A stretch of DNA of 64,000 nucleotides, taken from positions 62,001 through 126,000 of the forward strand of contig JAPDOI010001755.1 in the NCBI GenBank assembly GCA_029168955.1, given 5' to 3'. Both the position numbers and the translations under genes were made by a program. The notes below the pieces were generated by a model. That model did not search any database. It had not been told where the DNA came from and worked only from the letters and a program-made list of their open reading frames with translations. Below, piece by piece: positions 57,001 to 63,018 of the stretch (within the stretch, counting starts at the first letter, position 1; the number at the start of each line of letters is the position of its first letter). The stretch comes from Aplectana chamaeleonis (lineage: Eukaryota; Nematoda; Chromadorea; Rhabditida; Cosmocercidae).

Positions 57001-58494
57001 GATGACAGTATTTGACCATCCCTGTCACGCACGCCCGTATTTTCACACCCCTTCGAGTAACAGAATGAAAAGTTAAACTTGAAGGCAGGGTCCAGGCAGA
57101 ATTTCGATTTTGAGATTTCCCGCTAAATCGGTGCTCTTGCTACAGGTAGTCCCAAGGAACATGCGAAAACTGCGTGAAAACCGGTCTTCTTCAAGTTATT
57201 CCAGCCACTTCCGTTAGCCGATGATCCAGAAAAGTCAGAAAAGTGTGGCCATCGTCCATATTTTAGCGGTTGTCCACGCATTCTTCATAAGTGCTGTGTA
57301 ATTATCGGTCATTCCAGCCTTGATTATCATAGTTCGTGATTCGTGATTATTATAGATCGTGAAACGTTCAGTCGATGTTCAGCTATGCCAGCCCAATCTA
57401 TTTAACCCAAATTTCGGTAGTGTCAAAATTTGACCGGACCTTGCCTTTGAGAAAACATGCGATAATTGAGAGTGATAGCACTATCAAATGGGAGTGCACG
57501 AGAGAAACAGCTCGATTTACCTGGATATTACATGTTTGTGCTCTGATGGAATCCTACACTTTCAAAAGCCATCCGGAGTAGAGCGGCATTCTCAAAAGTG
57601 GATGAGAGTTTATGGGTGTTCAGACAGGTAATAATCAAGTAAATCGAGCTGTTTATCTCGTGCACTCCCCTTTGATAGTGCTATCACTCTAAGTTGCCAC
57701 ATGTTTTCTCAAGTTCAGCTTTTGATTCTGTTACTCAAAGGGGTGTGAAAATACGGGCGTGCGTGACAGGGATGGTCAAATACTGCCATCCTGGATGGTT
57801 TTCTGCGCTTCAAACGCCGTTCACGACATGGTAGGGGCCGTGCAGGCCTATTTATGCTGATATCTCGACCATGTTTGCGAGCGTGTATGCTGCCTTTAAG
57901 CCTTGCCTCCCTGGGTTCTCAGCAGTGGGAAATCCAGTTGTCATGTTCCCGCATTGAAAGTTTTGAGACATGATACCTTGAATGTTAGCGGATCCATCAT
58001 TTTGCACCGCAGTGTATCTTAAAAGAACCGAAAATGAGAAATAACATGTGTCATGCGCTGTGGCTGCGGACCCGGACAACTTCTCAAACATCGTATGCAC
58101 GACAATTTTCCAGATTTACTCACCACTATTAAAAATATAAATAAGGACACCGATTACCACAAAGGATGTGTATTGAACATTTACTGGCTTATTGTAGAGG
58201 AACGTGCGTTGAATCACAGCCAAAGGATAACCTGAATAGGGATTGTATGGGAGAGAAGTTGAGAAAGCATCAGCCAGACTTGAGGAACAACGACATTCTT
58301 GTAATTAGGACATGAAGATAAATCAATAAATCTTACATCTCTAATGATAGTTATGCTATAATGTCACCAACTAACCACTTTAGGTGTCATTGGCAAATTT
58401 ATGTATAGGGAAACTCACCGGCTAAAACACACAACAAAAGACGAAGGCCATCTTCCCGAGTATTCAGCAGGTCAGCTAATGTGCCGACCACCAT
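38901..58494 (-). CDS. mboa-6: Lysophospholipid acyltransferase of the LPCAT3/MBOAT5 family (spliced gene)
   Basis: Eleven exons, 5' to 3': 58494-58419, 58231-58124, 52807-52701, 52629-52501, 52384-52203, 52129-52021, 44226-44138, 44028-43924, 41621-41474, 41391-41233, 39038-38901. Every junction keeps phase and uses AG/GT sites. About 449 residues are visible; family members have about 470-490. Comparison with human LPCAT3 suggests a missing exon of about 20 codons (FWF...LY region) between 44226 and 52021. Family members are multi-pass ER membrane enzymes that attach polyunsaturated acyl groups from acyl-CoA to lysophospholipids (Lands cycle). Diagnostic motifs include GPQFTLSKF, SFNVGTN with the expected active-site Asn, and LAIWHGYHLGYF with the catalytic His. 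The C-terminus KKEL looks like a dilysine-type ER signal. The closest C. elegans gene by family is mboa-6; the symbol is by homology only. Confidence 0.9.
39139..39436. repeat. Array of about 42-43 bp units rich in CATTCGAATAA
   Basis: Five to six diverged units, each with GAATGAATACATTCGAATAA and a GCGTTTT/GCCTTTT linker, followed by ATTCGAATATTCGAATAA. It sits just inside the last intron of the acyltransferase gene, close to the acceptor. The minus-strand frame here (SNVFIYSG repeats) is an artefact of the repeat. Confidence 0.8.
39437..40621. other. Intron sequence, unassigned
   Basis: Middle of the last intron of the acyltransferase gene. The plus frame at 39701-40000 has no recognised domain. 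Confidence 0.4.
40622..40738. repeat. Near-perfect hairpin, about 117 bp
   Basis: The arms AGAGTCCCGCCGCTGAAAGG and CCTTCCGGCGGCGGGACTCC pair, continuing through GGCAGCATGC/GCATGCTGCC and GATCGATACT/GATCGATACT to the centre GCGGCGCCGC. Arms are about 55 bp with few mismatches, in the last intron. Confidence 0.8.
40961..41190. repeat. Array of 42-bp units with CGAATATTCGAATAAAT
   Basis: Four to five units of exactly or nearly 42 bp, each with AATCGAATATTCGAATAAAT and a CAAAATTTAAATT linker, ending in overlapping ATTCGAATA. Lies at the donor end of the last intron. The 191-codon plus frame crossing it and the antisense of the next exon is not a gene. Confidence 0.85.
41233..41391 (-). CDS. mboa-6: LPCAT3-like penultimate exon
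   Basis: After TTCTTGCAG it encodes LYALINRTPGWAEFNAKPTV, RPFIWLFGRLTVMYSMGFGF and LCFGLVKTKYWIG, ending in phase 0 before GTGAGA. A 42-bp AT-rich tandem array begins only about 40 bases inside the next intron. Confidence 0.95.
41474..41621 (-). CDS. mboa-6: LPCAT3-like exon with the catalytic His
   Basis: After CTTTCAG it completes Asn and reads HIFRRLRWLGSKAGAHLVTL, FYLAIWHGYHLGYFFLFFFE, FGCVIAQEQ, then the GTGCGT donor. WHG is the invariant MBOAT catalytic motif; it lies at about residue 329 of the incomplete model. Confidence 0.97.
41970..42420. repeat. Palindromic repeat with GCGGCCGC arms
   Basis: The arms CACGCTTTGCGGCCGCACGC and GCGCGCGGCCGCAAAGCGTG pair, with flanking TTCCGGTCCG/CGGACCGGAA and GTGCTTATC/GATAAGCAC. 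ATTCCGGTCCGCATTTACC near 41995 is an additional direct copy of part of the arm. In an intron of the acyltransferase gene. Confidence 0.75.
42691..42753 (-). other. tRNA-like sequence (SINE or pseudogene)
   Basis: On the minus strand it reads GTAGTGTAATGGTAACCCTC (A-box-like) through GGATTTGATTCCTGCC (B-box-like). The T arm is imperfect, so it is not called a tRNA. Confidence 0.45.
42754..43489. other. Intron sequence, unassigned
   Basis: AT-rich intron DNA of the acyltransferase gene with no recognised element. Confidence 0.4.
43490..43707. mobile_element. TTAA-type element, right part only
   Basis: Ends TTTTTCATCGTGAACACTGCTT at a TTGA. Shares GGCTGGCCCACGAGATTTT and GCACTTCCATTCTTAATCTT-type blocks with 56720-56891 and 51380-51540. 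No left end, so it is truncated. Confidence 0.6.
43924..44028 (-). CDS. mboa-6: LPCAT3-like exon with the active-site Asn
   Basis: After CATTACAG it completes Arg and reads WDAVRDVHVVLWETGHDFSS and AIQSFNVGTNTFAK before GTGAGT. The WDAxxxxxVxxxET and SFNxxTN motifs are specific to the LPCAT3 group. Two other frames are also open here but do not match the family or the phases. Confidence 0.95.
44138..44226 (-). CDS. mboa-6: LPCAT3-like exon following the unlocated one
   Basis: Encodes KMYLRLSFKEGAAILNGLGY and NGKDETNSD, matching the family segment EGxxILxGLGFNG. The 5' limit uses the acceptor GCTCACAG (exon from 44226). An alternative TTTTAAG acceptor would start it at 44199. Ends in phase 2 before GTGATA. 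Confidence 0.85.
44353..45150. mobile_element. Element with ATCCGA subterminal repeats
   Basis: Left end AGTATACCTGTTATCCGA and right end TCGGATACTAAGTATAC are inverted. Many TTATCCGAA/TTATCCGGA units lie at 44875-44990 and a palindrome GATATCCGGTCGGATATCC near the right end. The right 160 bp recur at 13500-13675. A family Z MITE (44738-44872) is nested inside. Superfamily uncertain. Confidence 0.55.
44738..44872. mobile_element. MITE, family Z copy 2 (nested)
   Basis: The arms CACTTGAGCACGCCCATTTT and AAAATGGGCGTGGCTAAGTG pair. Shares CGACTCTTCCGATCTCGGAA-type interior with the other copies. Confidence 0.65.
45151..45490. other. Intron sequence, unassigned
   Basis: No feature recognised. 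Confidence 0.4.
45491..45828. repeat. Palindromic repeat with GCGTACG centre
   Basis: The left arm ATATACTCTGTCCCAAACGA and right arm TGGTTTGGACAGAGTATAT pair, as do AAGAGTCCAGAGAAGTAACG and GCTTCTTTGGACTCT. The centre is GCTGCGTCGCGTACG / CGTACGCGAAGCAGC. Intronic. Confidence 0.75.
46081..46317 (+). CDS. Open frame of 78 codons, unknown
   Basis: From ATG it reads MEIPTSRKTEYSSLLEQDKD, continues polar and Q/N/S-rich, and ends at TGA. It is opposite to and inside an intron of the acyltransferase gene. No domain, splice site or homologue recognised; it may be chance. Confidence 0.15.
   Translation: MEIPTSRKTEYSSLLEQDKDLPNNLLTSPINAQVVIEQRRKQNATNSFPKPQDLPSQFLEISGTQGSSSNHLYTLPYS
46318..47779. 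other. Intron sequence, unassigned
   Basis: No exon with LPCAT3-like sequence was found here, though the missing exon should lie between 44226 and 52021. Small frames on both strands are not convincing. Confidence 0.35.
48386..48499. repeat. Hairpin repeat, family H copy 3
   Basis: The arms TTTATTGTGCGTTGGCACAA and ACGCCAACGCGCAATAAGAA pair, with the outer GTCAGCGGGGAT/ATCTTTGCCGAC. Same plan as 19401-19544. Confidence 0.65.
48550..48770 (-). repeat. Dispersed repeat, partner of 58880-59065
   Basis: Read on the minus strand, the ATTTCCGTTCATTGCGTGCG, CTTTCTCCGCAAAAGCACGC and CAGAGGATAT blocks match ATTTCCGTTGGTCGCGTGCA, CTCACAAGCGCGCG and CCGGAGGATATAT at 58919-59055. Confidence 0.55.
49093..49285. 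repeat. Tandem repeat of about 42-48 bp units with ACGTCCTGACGACGTCAT
   Basis: Four to five units with a CCACGACGTCCTG core and an AAGCCCTA-CTACTT linker. Related ACGGCGTCCTG phrases occur at 61285-61400. Confidence 0.75.
49326..49375. repeat. Compact hairpin with a 20-bp stem
   Basis: TTCAGCTTAAGTCGTAAGTT pairs over its whole length with AACTTACGACTTGGGCTGAA, counting two G-U pairs, around a 10-base loop. Confidence 0.7.
49784..50065 (-). CDS. Open frame of 93 codons, unknown
   Basis: Encodes VLFVKSGILELVVCYAIDVD, then SLLRDLDAYCRFSPSTYILE and ELGKGFYVGTRREQ, ending at TGA. Composition is gene-like and the frame lies in an intron on the same strand as the acyltransferase. No match to LPCAT3. 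The ending faintly recalls the LxxGxGYYV segment of prefoldin-type proteins, too weak to call. Confidence 0.25.
   Translation of the reverse strand: MVFITIRRVHIYVAIVLFVKSGILELVVCYAIDVDDDLVPAHHVSLLRDLDAYCRFSPSTYILEELGKGFYVGTRREQITHCSEVETFSQEIP
50204..50732 (-). mobile_element. Mariner element of a second family, internally deleted (about 529 bp)
   Basis: The ends GGGGGACTGGAAAGTAATG and CATTACTTTCCGTTCCCCC are inverted, with TA outside both. The interior holds part of a transposase on the minus strand. Less than half of the full length remains. Confidence 0.85.
50258..50485 (-). pseudogene. Mariner transposase DNA-binding fragment
   Basis: The minus frame reads MDSRECQRWFSKASTGNFDL, then SYRSGRPSMLYNDSL, and ends in WLIIQEHLKQIGKVHR, corresponding to the two helix-turn-helix motifs of mariner transposases (CQxWFxxFxxGNFDL, RSGRPS, and the VSxHLKQIGKV segment). 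The N-terminal helix region upstream is broken by stops, and the catalytic domain is absent. Its terminal repeats differ from those of the element at 35351-36152, so it is another mariner lineage. Confidence 0.85.
50735..51083. other. Intron sequence, unassigned
   Basis: A long minus frame crosses this stretch and the neighbouring MITE and mariner, so it is composite. The part at 50830-51070 has no recognised domain. Confidence 0.35.
51084..51240. mobile_element. MITE, family Z copy 3
   Basis: The arms CGCACTTGGCCACGCCCATTTT and AAAATGGGCGTGGCCAAGTGC, with tips AGCGGGGGGCACT and AGTGCCCCCCGCT. The best-preserved copy of the family in the window. Confidence 0.8.
51300..51540. mobile_element. 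TTAA-type element, right part
   Basis: Ends TTTCATCGTGAATACAGCCT before TTAA (51541-51544) and contains CACGAGATTTTCACCCACTT. Part of the same block recurs at 51750-51835, so the region was also partly duplicated. No left end. Confidence 0.6.
51541..52020. other. Intron sequence with a partial repeat copy
   Basis: Positions 51750-51835 repeat 51408-51485 (GGCTCGAGCACGAGATTTTC block). No exon found. Confidence 0.45.
52021..52129 (-). CDS. mboa-6: LPCAT3-like exon 6
   Basis: Separated from exon 5 by a 73-base intron. After ATTTCCAG it encodes LMPSLGRFIGGCTYMVLNQW and GAVWIPDTYFNTDSFY and ends in phase 0 before GTGAGT. The next 7.8 kb of intron contains mariner, MITE and Z-DNA-like repeats. 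Confidence 0.9.
52203..52384 (-). CDS. mboa-6: LPCAT3-like exon 5
   Basis: After TTGTTTAG it encodes EQLKPDQKQTAIRDRPGLLE, IAAYGLFYTGTLAGPQFTLS and KFRAYVHGDWLDENGQ. The YGxFYxGxLxGPQF motif is a hallmark of this acyltransferase subgroup. Ends in phase 2 before GTAAAT. Confidence 0.95.
52501..52629 (-). CDS. mboa-6: LPCAT3-like exon 4
   Basis: Encodes GYLLVGYWFVESEAYDITWT and TPYCIMTLRFTGLIMDVYDG, closely matching the LPCAT3 segment with YDIKWTMPHC and the following DLYDG-like motif. The acceptor is the less common TTCAAG because a stop lies just upstream in this frame. The donor is GTAGGT. Confidence 0.9.
52701..52807 (-). CDS. mboa-6: LPCAT3-like exon 3
   Basis: After CATACAG the frame completes a Gly and continues FDAIHAFIGVLMAYVIINFM, then GGKKESIIAAHVFFL, before GTGAGT. 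Hydrophobic segments match membrane helices of the family. Confidence 0.9.
52897..53166 (+). CDS. Candidate exon on the opposite strand within an acyltransferase intron
   Basis: A 270-base open stretch lies between an acceptor (ACACATTCAG) and a GTTTGT donor typical of nematodes. The phases fit an internal exon, with one base before and two after 89 codons. The translation is polar: DWDFQSSVQNYGSAGGKNRL, then FSPEAPIWHTNNGFLKTDWP and TSPFRGDIHATHSCSHSEEE. No family recognised. A following exon from about 53255 (FAPSEEEGHPPLNSATRQTI to a TAG) would continue in phase after a weak acceptor. Confidence 0.35.
53290..54098. other. Intron sequence with repeat fragments
   Basis: About 53600-53640 and 53835-53880 are inverted copies around GCAATGTTCGGTTGGCCTTT. 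The pair with 28040-28140 is noted there. No further gene seen. Confidence 0.4.
54099..54201 (+). repeat. Direct duplication of a 51-bp segment
   Basis: GGTGCAGCTTTTCCTCGAGT through ATTTCTTATTTCCTACG occurs twice in tandem, with a single difference (CACGATGG versus CACCATGG). Confidence 0.9.
54488..54678. repeat. Hairpin repeat, about 190 bp
   Basis: The arms AGTGACTATATAATACTTCA and ATTATATAGTCATTTC pair, continuing through CATCATCAAC/GTTGATGATG, CTGTGACTG/CAGTCACAG and GAAGCAACCGAAGCAGAGG/CCTCTGCCTCGGTTGCTTC. Confidence 0.8.
54879..54960 (-). other. tRNA-like sequence with a perfect B box
   Basis: On the minus strand it runs GTGGCCGGTAGGGTAACGAA (A-box-like) to GCGGGTTCGAATCCAACAG, where GGTTCGAATCC is an exact B box. 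Spacing is longer than in a normal tRNA and no acceptor stem closes, so a SINE is more likely. Confidence 0.5.
54961..55967. other. Intron sequence, unassigned
   Basis: No exon or complete element recognised. Confidence 0.4.
55968..56103. mobile_element. Harbinger-type MITE copy 1 (136 bp)
   Basis: The hairpin ends ATCGTTTATACTCCCGCCGC and GCGGCGGAAGTGTAAACGAC are flanked by TTA on both sides (55965-55967 and 56104-56106). A 3-bp TTA duplication and G-rich tips are typical of PIF/Harbinger MITEs. Confidence 0.8.
56104..56424. other. Intron sequence, GC-rich
   Basis: Repeated GTACCGCA/GGCTCCG phrases (CCGCAGCGGCTCCG, CCGCACCGGCTCCG, CCGCGCGGGCTCC) suggest short local duplications. No gene seen. 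Confidence 0.4.
56429..56891. mobile_element. TTAA-type MITE, mosaic of two families
   Basis: Starts AGGCAGAGTTCACGATAAAA after TTAA (56425-56428) and ends TACGTGAACACTGCCT before CTAA. The left half is the inverted right half of family Y (CGCCTATCTTG, GACGAGTTGTCCGAGGCTT). The right half is the type seen at 43490-43707 and 51300-51540. Confidence 0.75.
56896..57895. mobile_element. TTAA-type element with about 180-bp terminal repeats
   Basis: Begins AGGCAGCATACACGCTCG after CTAA (shared with the previous element) and ends CGAGCGTGTATGCTGCCT before TTAA (57896-57899). The arms pair through GGTCGAGATATCAGCATAAA, CCTGTCACGCACGCCCGTAT and further inward through AGTGATAGCACTATCAAA. The left arm is split by the insertion at 57083-57446. 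Confidence 0.85.
57083..57446. mobile_element. Nested TTAA-type element (364 bp) with resolved empty site
   Basis: AGGCAGGGTCCAGG and CCGGACCTTGCCT are its inverted ends. TTGA flanks it on both sides (57079-57082 and 57447-57450), while the unbroken right arm of the host element has TTGA only once (in GAACTTGAGAAAAC on the minus strand at about 57705-57718). This shows a 4-bp duplication at a TTAA-like target. Confidence 0.9.
58124..58231 (-). CDS. mboa-6: LPCAT3-like exon 2
   Basis: After TATTCAG it reads YPLAVIQRTFLYNKPVNVQY and SFVVIGVLIYIFNS, the first membrane segments, and ends one base into Gly before GTGAGT. The GYP motif aligns with the N-terminal region of LPCAT3. The following intron is the longest on this side, about 5.3 kb, and holds the MITE cluster at 56.4-57.9 kb. 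Confidence 0.9.
58419..58494 (-). CDS. mboa-6: LPCAT3-like exon 1 (start)
   Basis: ATG at 58494-58492 opens MVVGTLADLLNTREDGLRLL and the exon ends one base into a Gly codon before a GTGAGT donor. I chose this ATG because it lies 38 bases after a strong TTTCTTCCAG acceptor (AG at 58534-58533), a plausible trans-splice site. An upstream ATG at 58590, joined through a GTGTAT donor, would add a short hydrophobic leader; it is less likely. Confidence 0.75.
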
Positions 58495-58879
58495 TGGACC
58501 AAGTTGAGTATTGCAAAACCCCTAAAGTTAAACTGGAAGAAAATACACATCACCTATCAAACTGAAGAACACACACAAAAACAACGACATTCTGAAAACG
58601 TTCTCCGGAAGTTATGCTGACGTTGGTGTTTCACAAAAGATCGATGCAATACAGCAAACTGTAAGGGATAGAAGACGCGAATTTTCTTCAAACAACCACG
58701 ATGTTATTCACTGTCCTTATCGGGACAAAACTCCGATAATATCATATTTAGTAGGTACTAATATTCTGTTGCAAACATTTTTTTGAAAACCACAATGAGG
58801 TTTTACGCGTTTCCTGTGATATCGATCGCCACAAACCACTCAATGCCTTCAGATCATCCCGATCGCAGCTTTTCTTTGG

Positions 58880-59065
58880 GGCAAAAAAGAGTATTTATCC
58901 TTGGTTTTGGAGGTAAATTTATTTCCGTTGGTCGCGTGCACGTGCGCGTATGCTGCGTCTCCTTCCCACCACACTTTCTCGCTGTCTTTCTCCTCGCTCC
59001 TCACAAGCGCGCGAAGGAACACAGTAAATTTGACTCCGAACCGGAGGATATATAAACATAGATTC
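58880..59065 (+). repeat. Dispersed repeat, partner of 48550-48770
   Basis: Inverse copy of the repeat in the Z-DNA-like tract. Lies just upstream of the acyltransferase gene start, so it may overlap its promoter region. Confidence 0.5.
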
Positions 59066-59142
59066 GATAGGGATCGGTGCGAAAATTCCATAATTCATGA
59101 CGAGTGCGGCGCACGCGATGCTGCGGTCTTCGTCCGTCCTCA

Positions 59143-59175
59143 TCTCTCTCTCTCTCTCTCTCTCTCTCGCTTTCT

Positions 59176-59255
<80 letters not shown>

Positions 59256-59278
59256 GCTCTCTCTCTCTCGCTTTCTCC
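59143..59278 (+). repeat. (CT)n microsatellite
   Basis: About 135 bases of CT/TC units with rare CG, TT and CC interruptions. Open frames of serine-leucine repeats here are artefacts. Confidence 0.95.
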
Positions 59279-60469
59279 AACCTCAGCTTCGCGTCACCAC
59301 GCGTAGGCATCACCGAGCATTTACCCTTTCACAGCCTTTACGAGCACCAAATTTGTGCCAACATGCTGTCCTTATCAGGTTGAAATTCCGCTCTGCAGTT
59401 GCTGATAGCCGCTGATACTCGTACTGGTACAAGAGGTAATCGTGCCGAGACCTGGTGGTCCCCAGCGCGACTATCATCGGGGGGACAGCGGGTGTCCTCT
59501 ACTGCGGAGCGGTCTTTCAACTCGGTGAAGACATCATGCCACAACAAAATGGAACCACAATCGACACACCGACCGGTGTCGACTGTAGCTGACTTTCGCC
59601 AAGGATGAGGCTGCCGAGTCATATGTTCTCCCGCAAGTTCGAAACTCATTTGTGGACCAGTACGAGGAAAACGCTACTGAGCAGTAGGCCCTTTCCGCAA
59701 TCCATGAAAGTCCAGGGTACGTTTTGAGAACACTTGTGTAAATAAAACGTTTCCCTAGTAGAATGCTTTCACAAAATTTTCATTTTTTTCTGTTGAAACG
59801 GTTTTTTTCTGTTGAAACTTCACAACCGCCACAACTAGCGTAAGTAAGTACGCAATCCAATTGGACCGATCACTGTTCACCATCAATTGCAGCTACCAAT
59901 CTGCTAAGACAGGAGTTTATCGAGTGTGAGTTTCACTCAGAAAAAAAAGTTTAGGATCCGGATTTTCCCAAGAAAAGATTCAGAGGCCTAAACTGAAAGA
60001 TTGACATTCATGGTCTGCAGTTCAGTTAAACACAACTCAATGTCATCATTATCAATTTCTACAGGTTTAGCTTTCTGGCGAATGTAACGATTCGACAATG
60101 TTATAATTACAAGGAATTAGAAGTCATAGAATTCAGAAAAATGCCTTGAAATATTTTAAAGAATTATTTGGCGCACAATAACCTGAAGTGACGAAAACTG
60201 GGAAGTCTAGTGAAATGATTTTAAATGCGATTTGGCGGTCAATCAAAGACCAGATATCGATAAGTAGTAGCCGACGAGGAATCGGATTTTTTGAATCTTC
60301 TCCGTCAAACCGGTCGAAACAAAAACAAGCACGATATAGATTGAAATTTTATGTTGCCGTCTTAAGGGGTCTGCAGAGTTGAAATTGCGGCGTTGCTAGC
60401 AGCGACGAACAACGCTGGATGATGCAATATCGATTACGTTCGATAACGAGGGCGATCGACGCGGCTTTA
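59279..60469. other. Unassigned sequence
   Basis: No gene recognised on either strand. Confidence 0.4.
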
Positions 60470-60605
60470 GGGGTCGTTTACACTTCTGCCGCCGAGCGGC
60501 GCGGCGAAGTGCAATCCTACAGTATCGATCGTGCCGCGCCGCGTTATCAATATTACAGAAATGCACTGTGACGCGCCGCTCGGCGGCGGGAGTATAAACG
60601 ACCCC
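60470..60605. mobile_element. Harbinger-type MITE copy 2 (136 bp)
   Basis: Begins GGGGTCGTTTACACTTC and ends GAGTATAAACGACCCC with TTA outside both ends (60467-60469 and 60606-60608). Same length as copy 1 and in inverse orientation to it. Confidence 0.85.
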
Positions 60606-61754
60606 TTAAGGGCGACGAGAGGGCACCACAGAGTGTTTGATGCTGTGTCGGTTGCTGTCACTGCCAGCGAGCGGCAACCGACACGACGACGATAATATTC
60701 GGAAACATTTTCGTCCCGCTTCAAGGCTGACGCTCGGCGACCGGTCGCCGTTCGGTTCAACTCTGCAGAACCCTTCACGGCTTCGAAAAAAATACTATTT
60801 CCGTAACACGCTTGATTTTGCTTCGATAAAATTGGCGGAGAAGATTATGAAATCCGATCCCTCGCCTGTCACTACGTATCGATAGTTTGTCTACACTTGA
60901 CAGCCAAATCGTATTTGCAATCAAACACTTTTTTCCCACTTTTTTCGTTACTGCGGGTTACAAATCATTCTCTAAAACATTTCGAGACATTTTTCTGACC
61001 TCTTTGAATTATAATTTTTTGTAATTATAGCATTTCCAAAGCATTACTTTTGCCAGGAAGCTAAACTTCTCGACATGTCATTTATTTTTCGCTAATGTTC
61101 CCTTTCTGACCTGATTTTTGGATTGATTTCCATTTTGAAGAGGCGAAACTTCTGACAGCTTTTACCTTTGGTGAAAAATCAAATCGGTACCCATCGGTAG
61201 AGTGGGACGACTGCAACTCCTAAAACTTGTGAACCACAACTATTAAAAGCGATCCTCGCTCATCCACTGGGATTTCGAAAACTTTTCAAGGCGTCCTGAG
61301 CATTCCCGCCCCGTACACCTTCTACGGCGTCCTGCGAATTTCCACTACGGTTTCGTGAACGCTCTATGTACGACGTCAGGGTTTCCACGGCGTAAGGAAA
61401 TTTTTCGAAATGTTTCACGATCCCCCCTTATATTTAAATTTCTAAATATTTTTTAAGCGCAAACTGAGATTGGTGAATGGAGAAATTTATTTACCTGAGA
61501 AAATTATTCTTATTATCCTCAAATTGTGACTTTTAAATGAAATTCCTATCAGTCTCATTAAAGGTTCTTGGACTCTTTAGAATGTTATACGCGCCCAATA
61601 TTTATATATAAAAAAACTAAGTATTCATGGATTTTTTTTTCGTCTAAAAAATTCCCTCTAAATTTTCTTTTTTTTGTGTCCTATGAAATGCCATGACCCC
61701 CCCCCACCACCACCACCCGTTGGCAAGTAGAGTGAGGACTTTTTAAAAAGAGAC
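60606..61754. other. Unassigned sequence
   Basis: Contains ACGGCGTCCTG phrases at 61285-61400 similar to 49093-49285 and a CCCCCCCCCACCACCACC run at about 61696. No gene seen. Confidence 0.4.
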
Positions 61755-63018
61755 CGAACGAACGAATTTCGAATAAATTCGTTCATTTTTTATTTCGAAC
61801 GAACGAATTTCGAATAAATTCGTTCATTTTTTATTTCGAACGAACGAATTTCGAATAAATTCGTTCATTTTTCTATTTCGAACGAACGAATTTCGAATAA
61901 ATTCGTTCAGTTTTTATTTCGAACGAACGAATTTCCGAACAAATTCGTTCATTTTTATTTCAAGCGAACGAATTTCGAATGAATTCGTTCATTTTTATTT
62001 CGAACGAACGAATTTCGAATAAATTCGTTCATTTTTCATTCCTAACTAATTTCGGATAAATTCGTTCATTTTTTATTCCGAACGAACGAATTTTGAATGA
62101 ATTCGTTCATTTTTCATTTCGAACGAACGAATTTCGAATAAATTAGTTCATTTTTTATTTCGAACGAACGAATTTCGAATAAATTCGTTCATTTTTTATT
62201 TCGAACGAACGAATTTCGAACAAATTCGTTCATTTTTTATTTCAAGCGAACGAATTTCGAATGAATTCGTTCATTTTTTTATTTCGAACGAAGGAATTTC
62301 GAATAAATTTGTCCATTTTTTATTTCGAACGAACGAATTTCGAATAAATTCGTCCATTTTTTATTTCGAACGAACGAATGTCGAATAAATTCGTTCATTT
62401 TTTATTTCGAACGAACGAATTTCGAATAGATTCGTCCATTTTTATTTCGAACGAACGAATTTCGAATAAATTCGTCCATTTTTTATTTCGAACGAACGAA
62501 TGTCGAATAAATTCGTCCATTTTTTATTTCGAACGAACGAATTTCGAATAAATTCGTCCATTTTTTATTTCGAACGAACGAATTTCGAATAAATTCGTCC
62601 ATTTTTTATTTCGAACGAACGAATTTCGAATAAATTCGTCCATTTTTTATTTCGAACGAAGGAATTTCAAATAAATTCGTCCATTTTTTATTTCGAACGA
62701 ACGAATTTCGAATAAATTCGTTCATTTTTTATTTCGAACGAACGAATTTCGAATAAATTCGTCCATTTTTTATTTCGAACGAACGAATGTCGAATAAATT
62801 CGTTCATTTTTTATTTCGAACGAACGAATTTCGAACAAATTCGTTCATTTTTTATTTCAAGCGAACGAATTTCGAATGAATTCGTTCATTTTTTATTTCG
62901 AACGAACGAATTTCGAATGAATTAGTTCATTTTTTATTTCGAACGAACGAATTTCGAATAAACTCGTTCATTTTTTATTTCGAACGAACGAATATTCGAA
63001 ATTCGAATATTCGAATGA
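61755..63018. repeat. Tandem satellite, 42-bp unit, about 30 copies
   Basis: The unit contains GAACGAATTTCGAATAAATTCGTTC plus a CATTTTTTATTTC spacer. Units vary by a few bases (TTCGTTC or TTCGTCC, AATTTCG or AATGTCG) and occasional single-base indels. Within each unit GAACGAATTT pairs with AAATTCGTTC around CGAAT. The array ends in overlapping ATTCGAATATTCGAAT. Confidence 0.95.

Noticed and set aside
58901..59415. Serine-leucine rich frames up to 160 codons
   Set aside because: They are translations of the CT microsatellite.
61755..63018. CRISPR-like array or coding repeat
   Set aside because: Units are contiguous without unique spacers, the genome is eukaryotic, and single-base indels break the reading frame.
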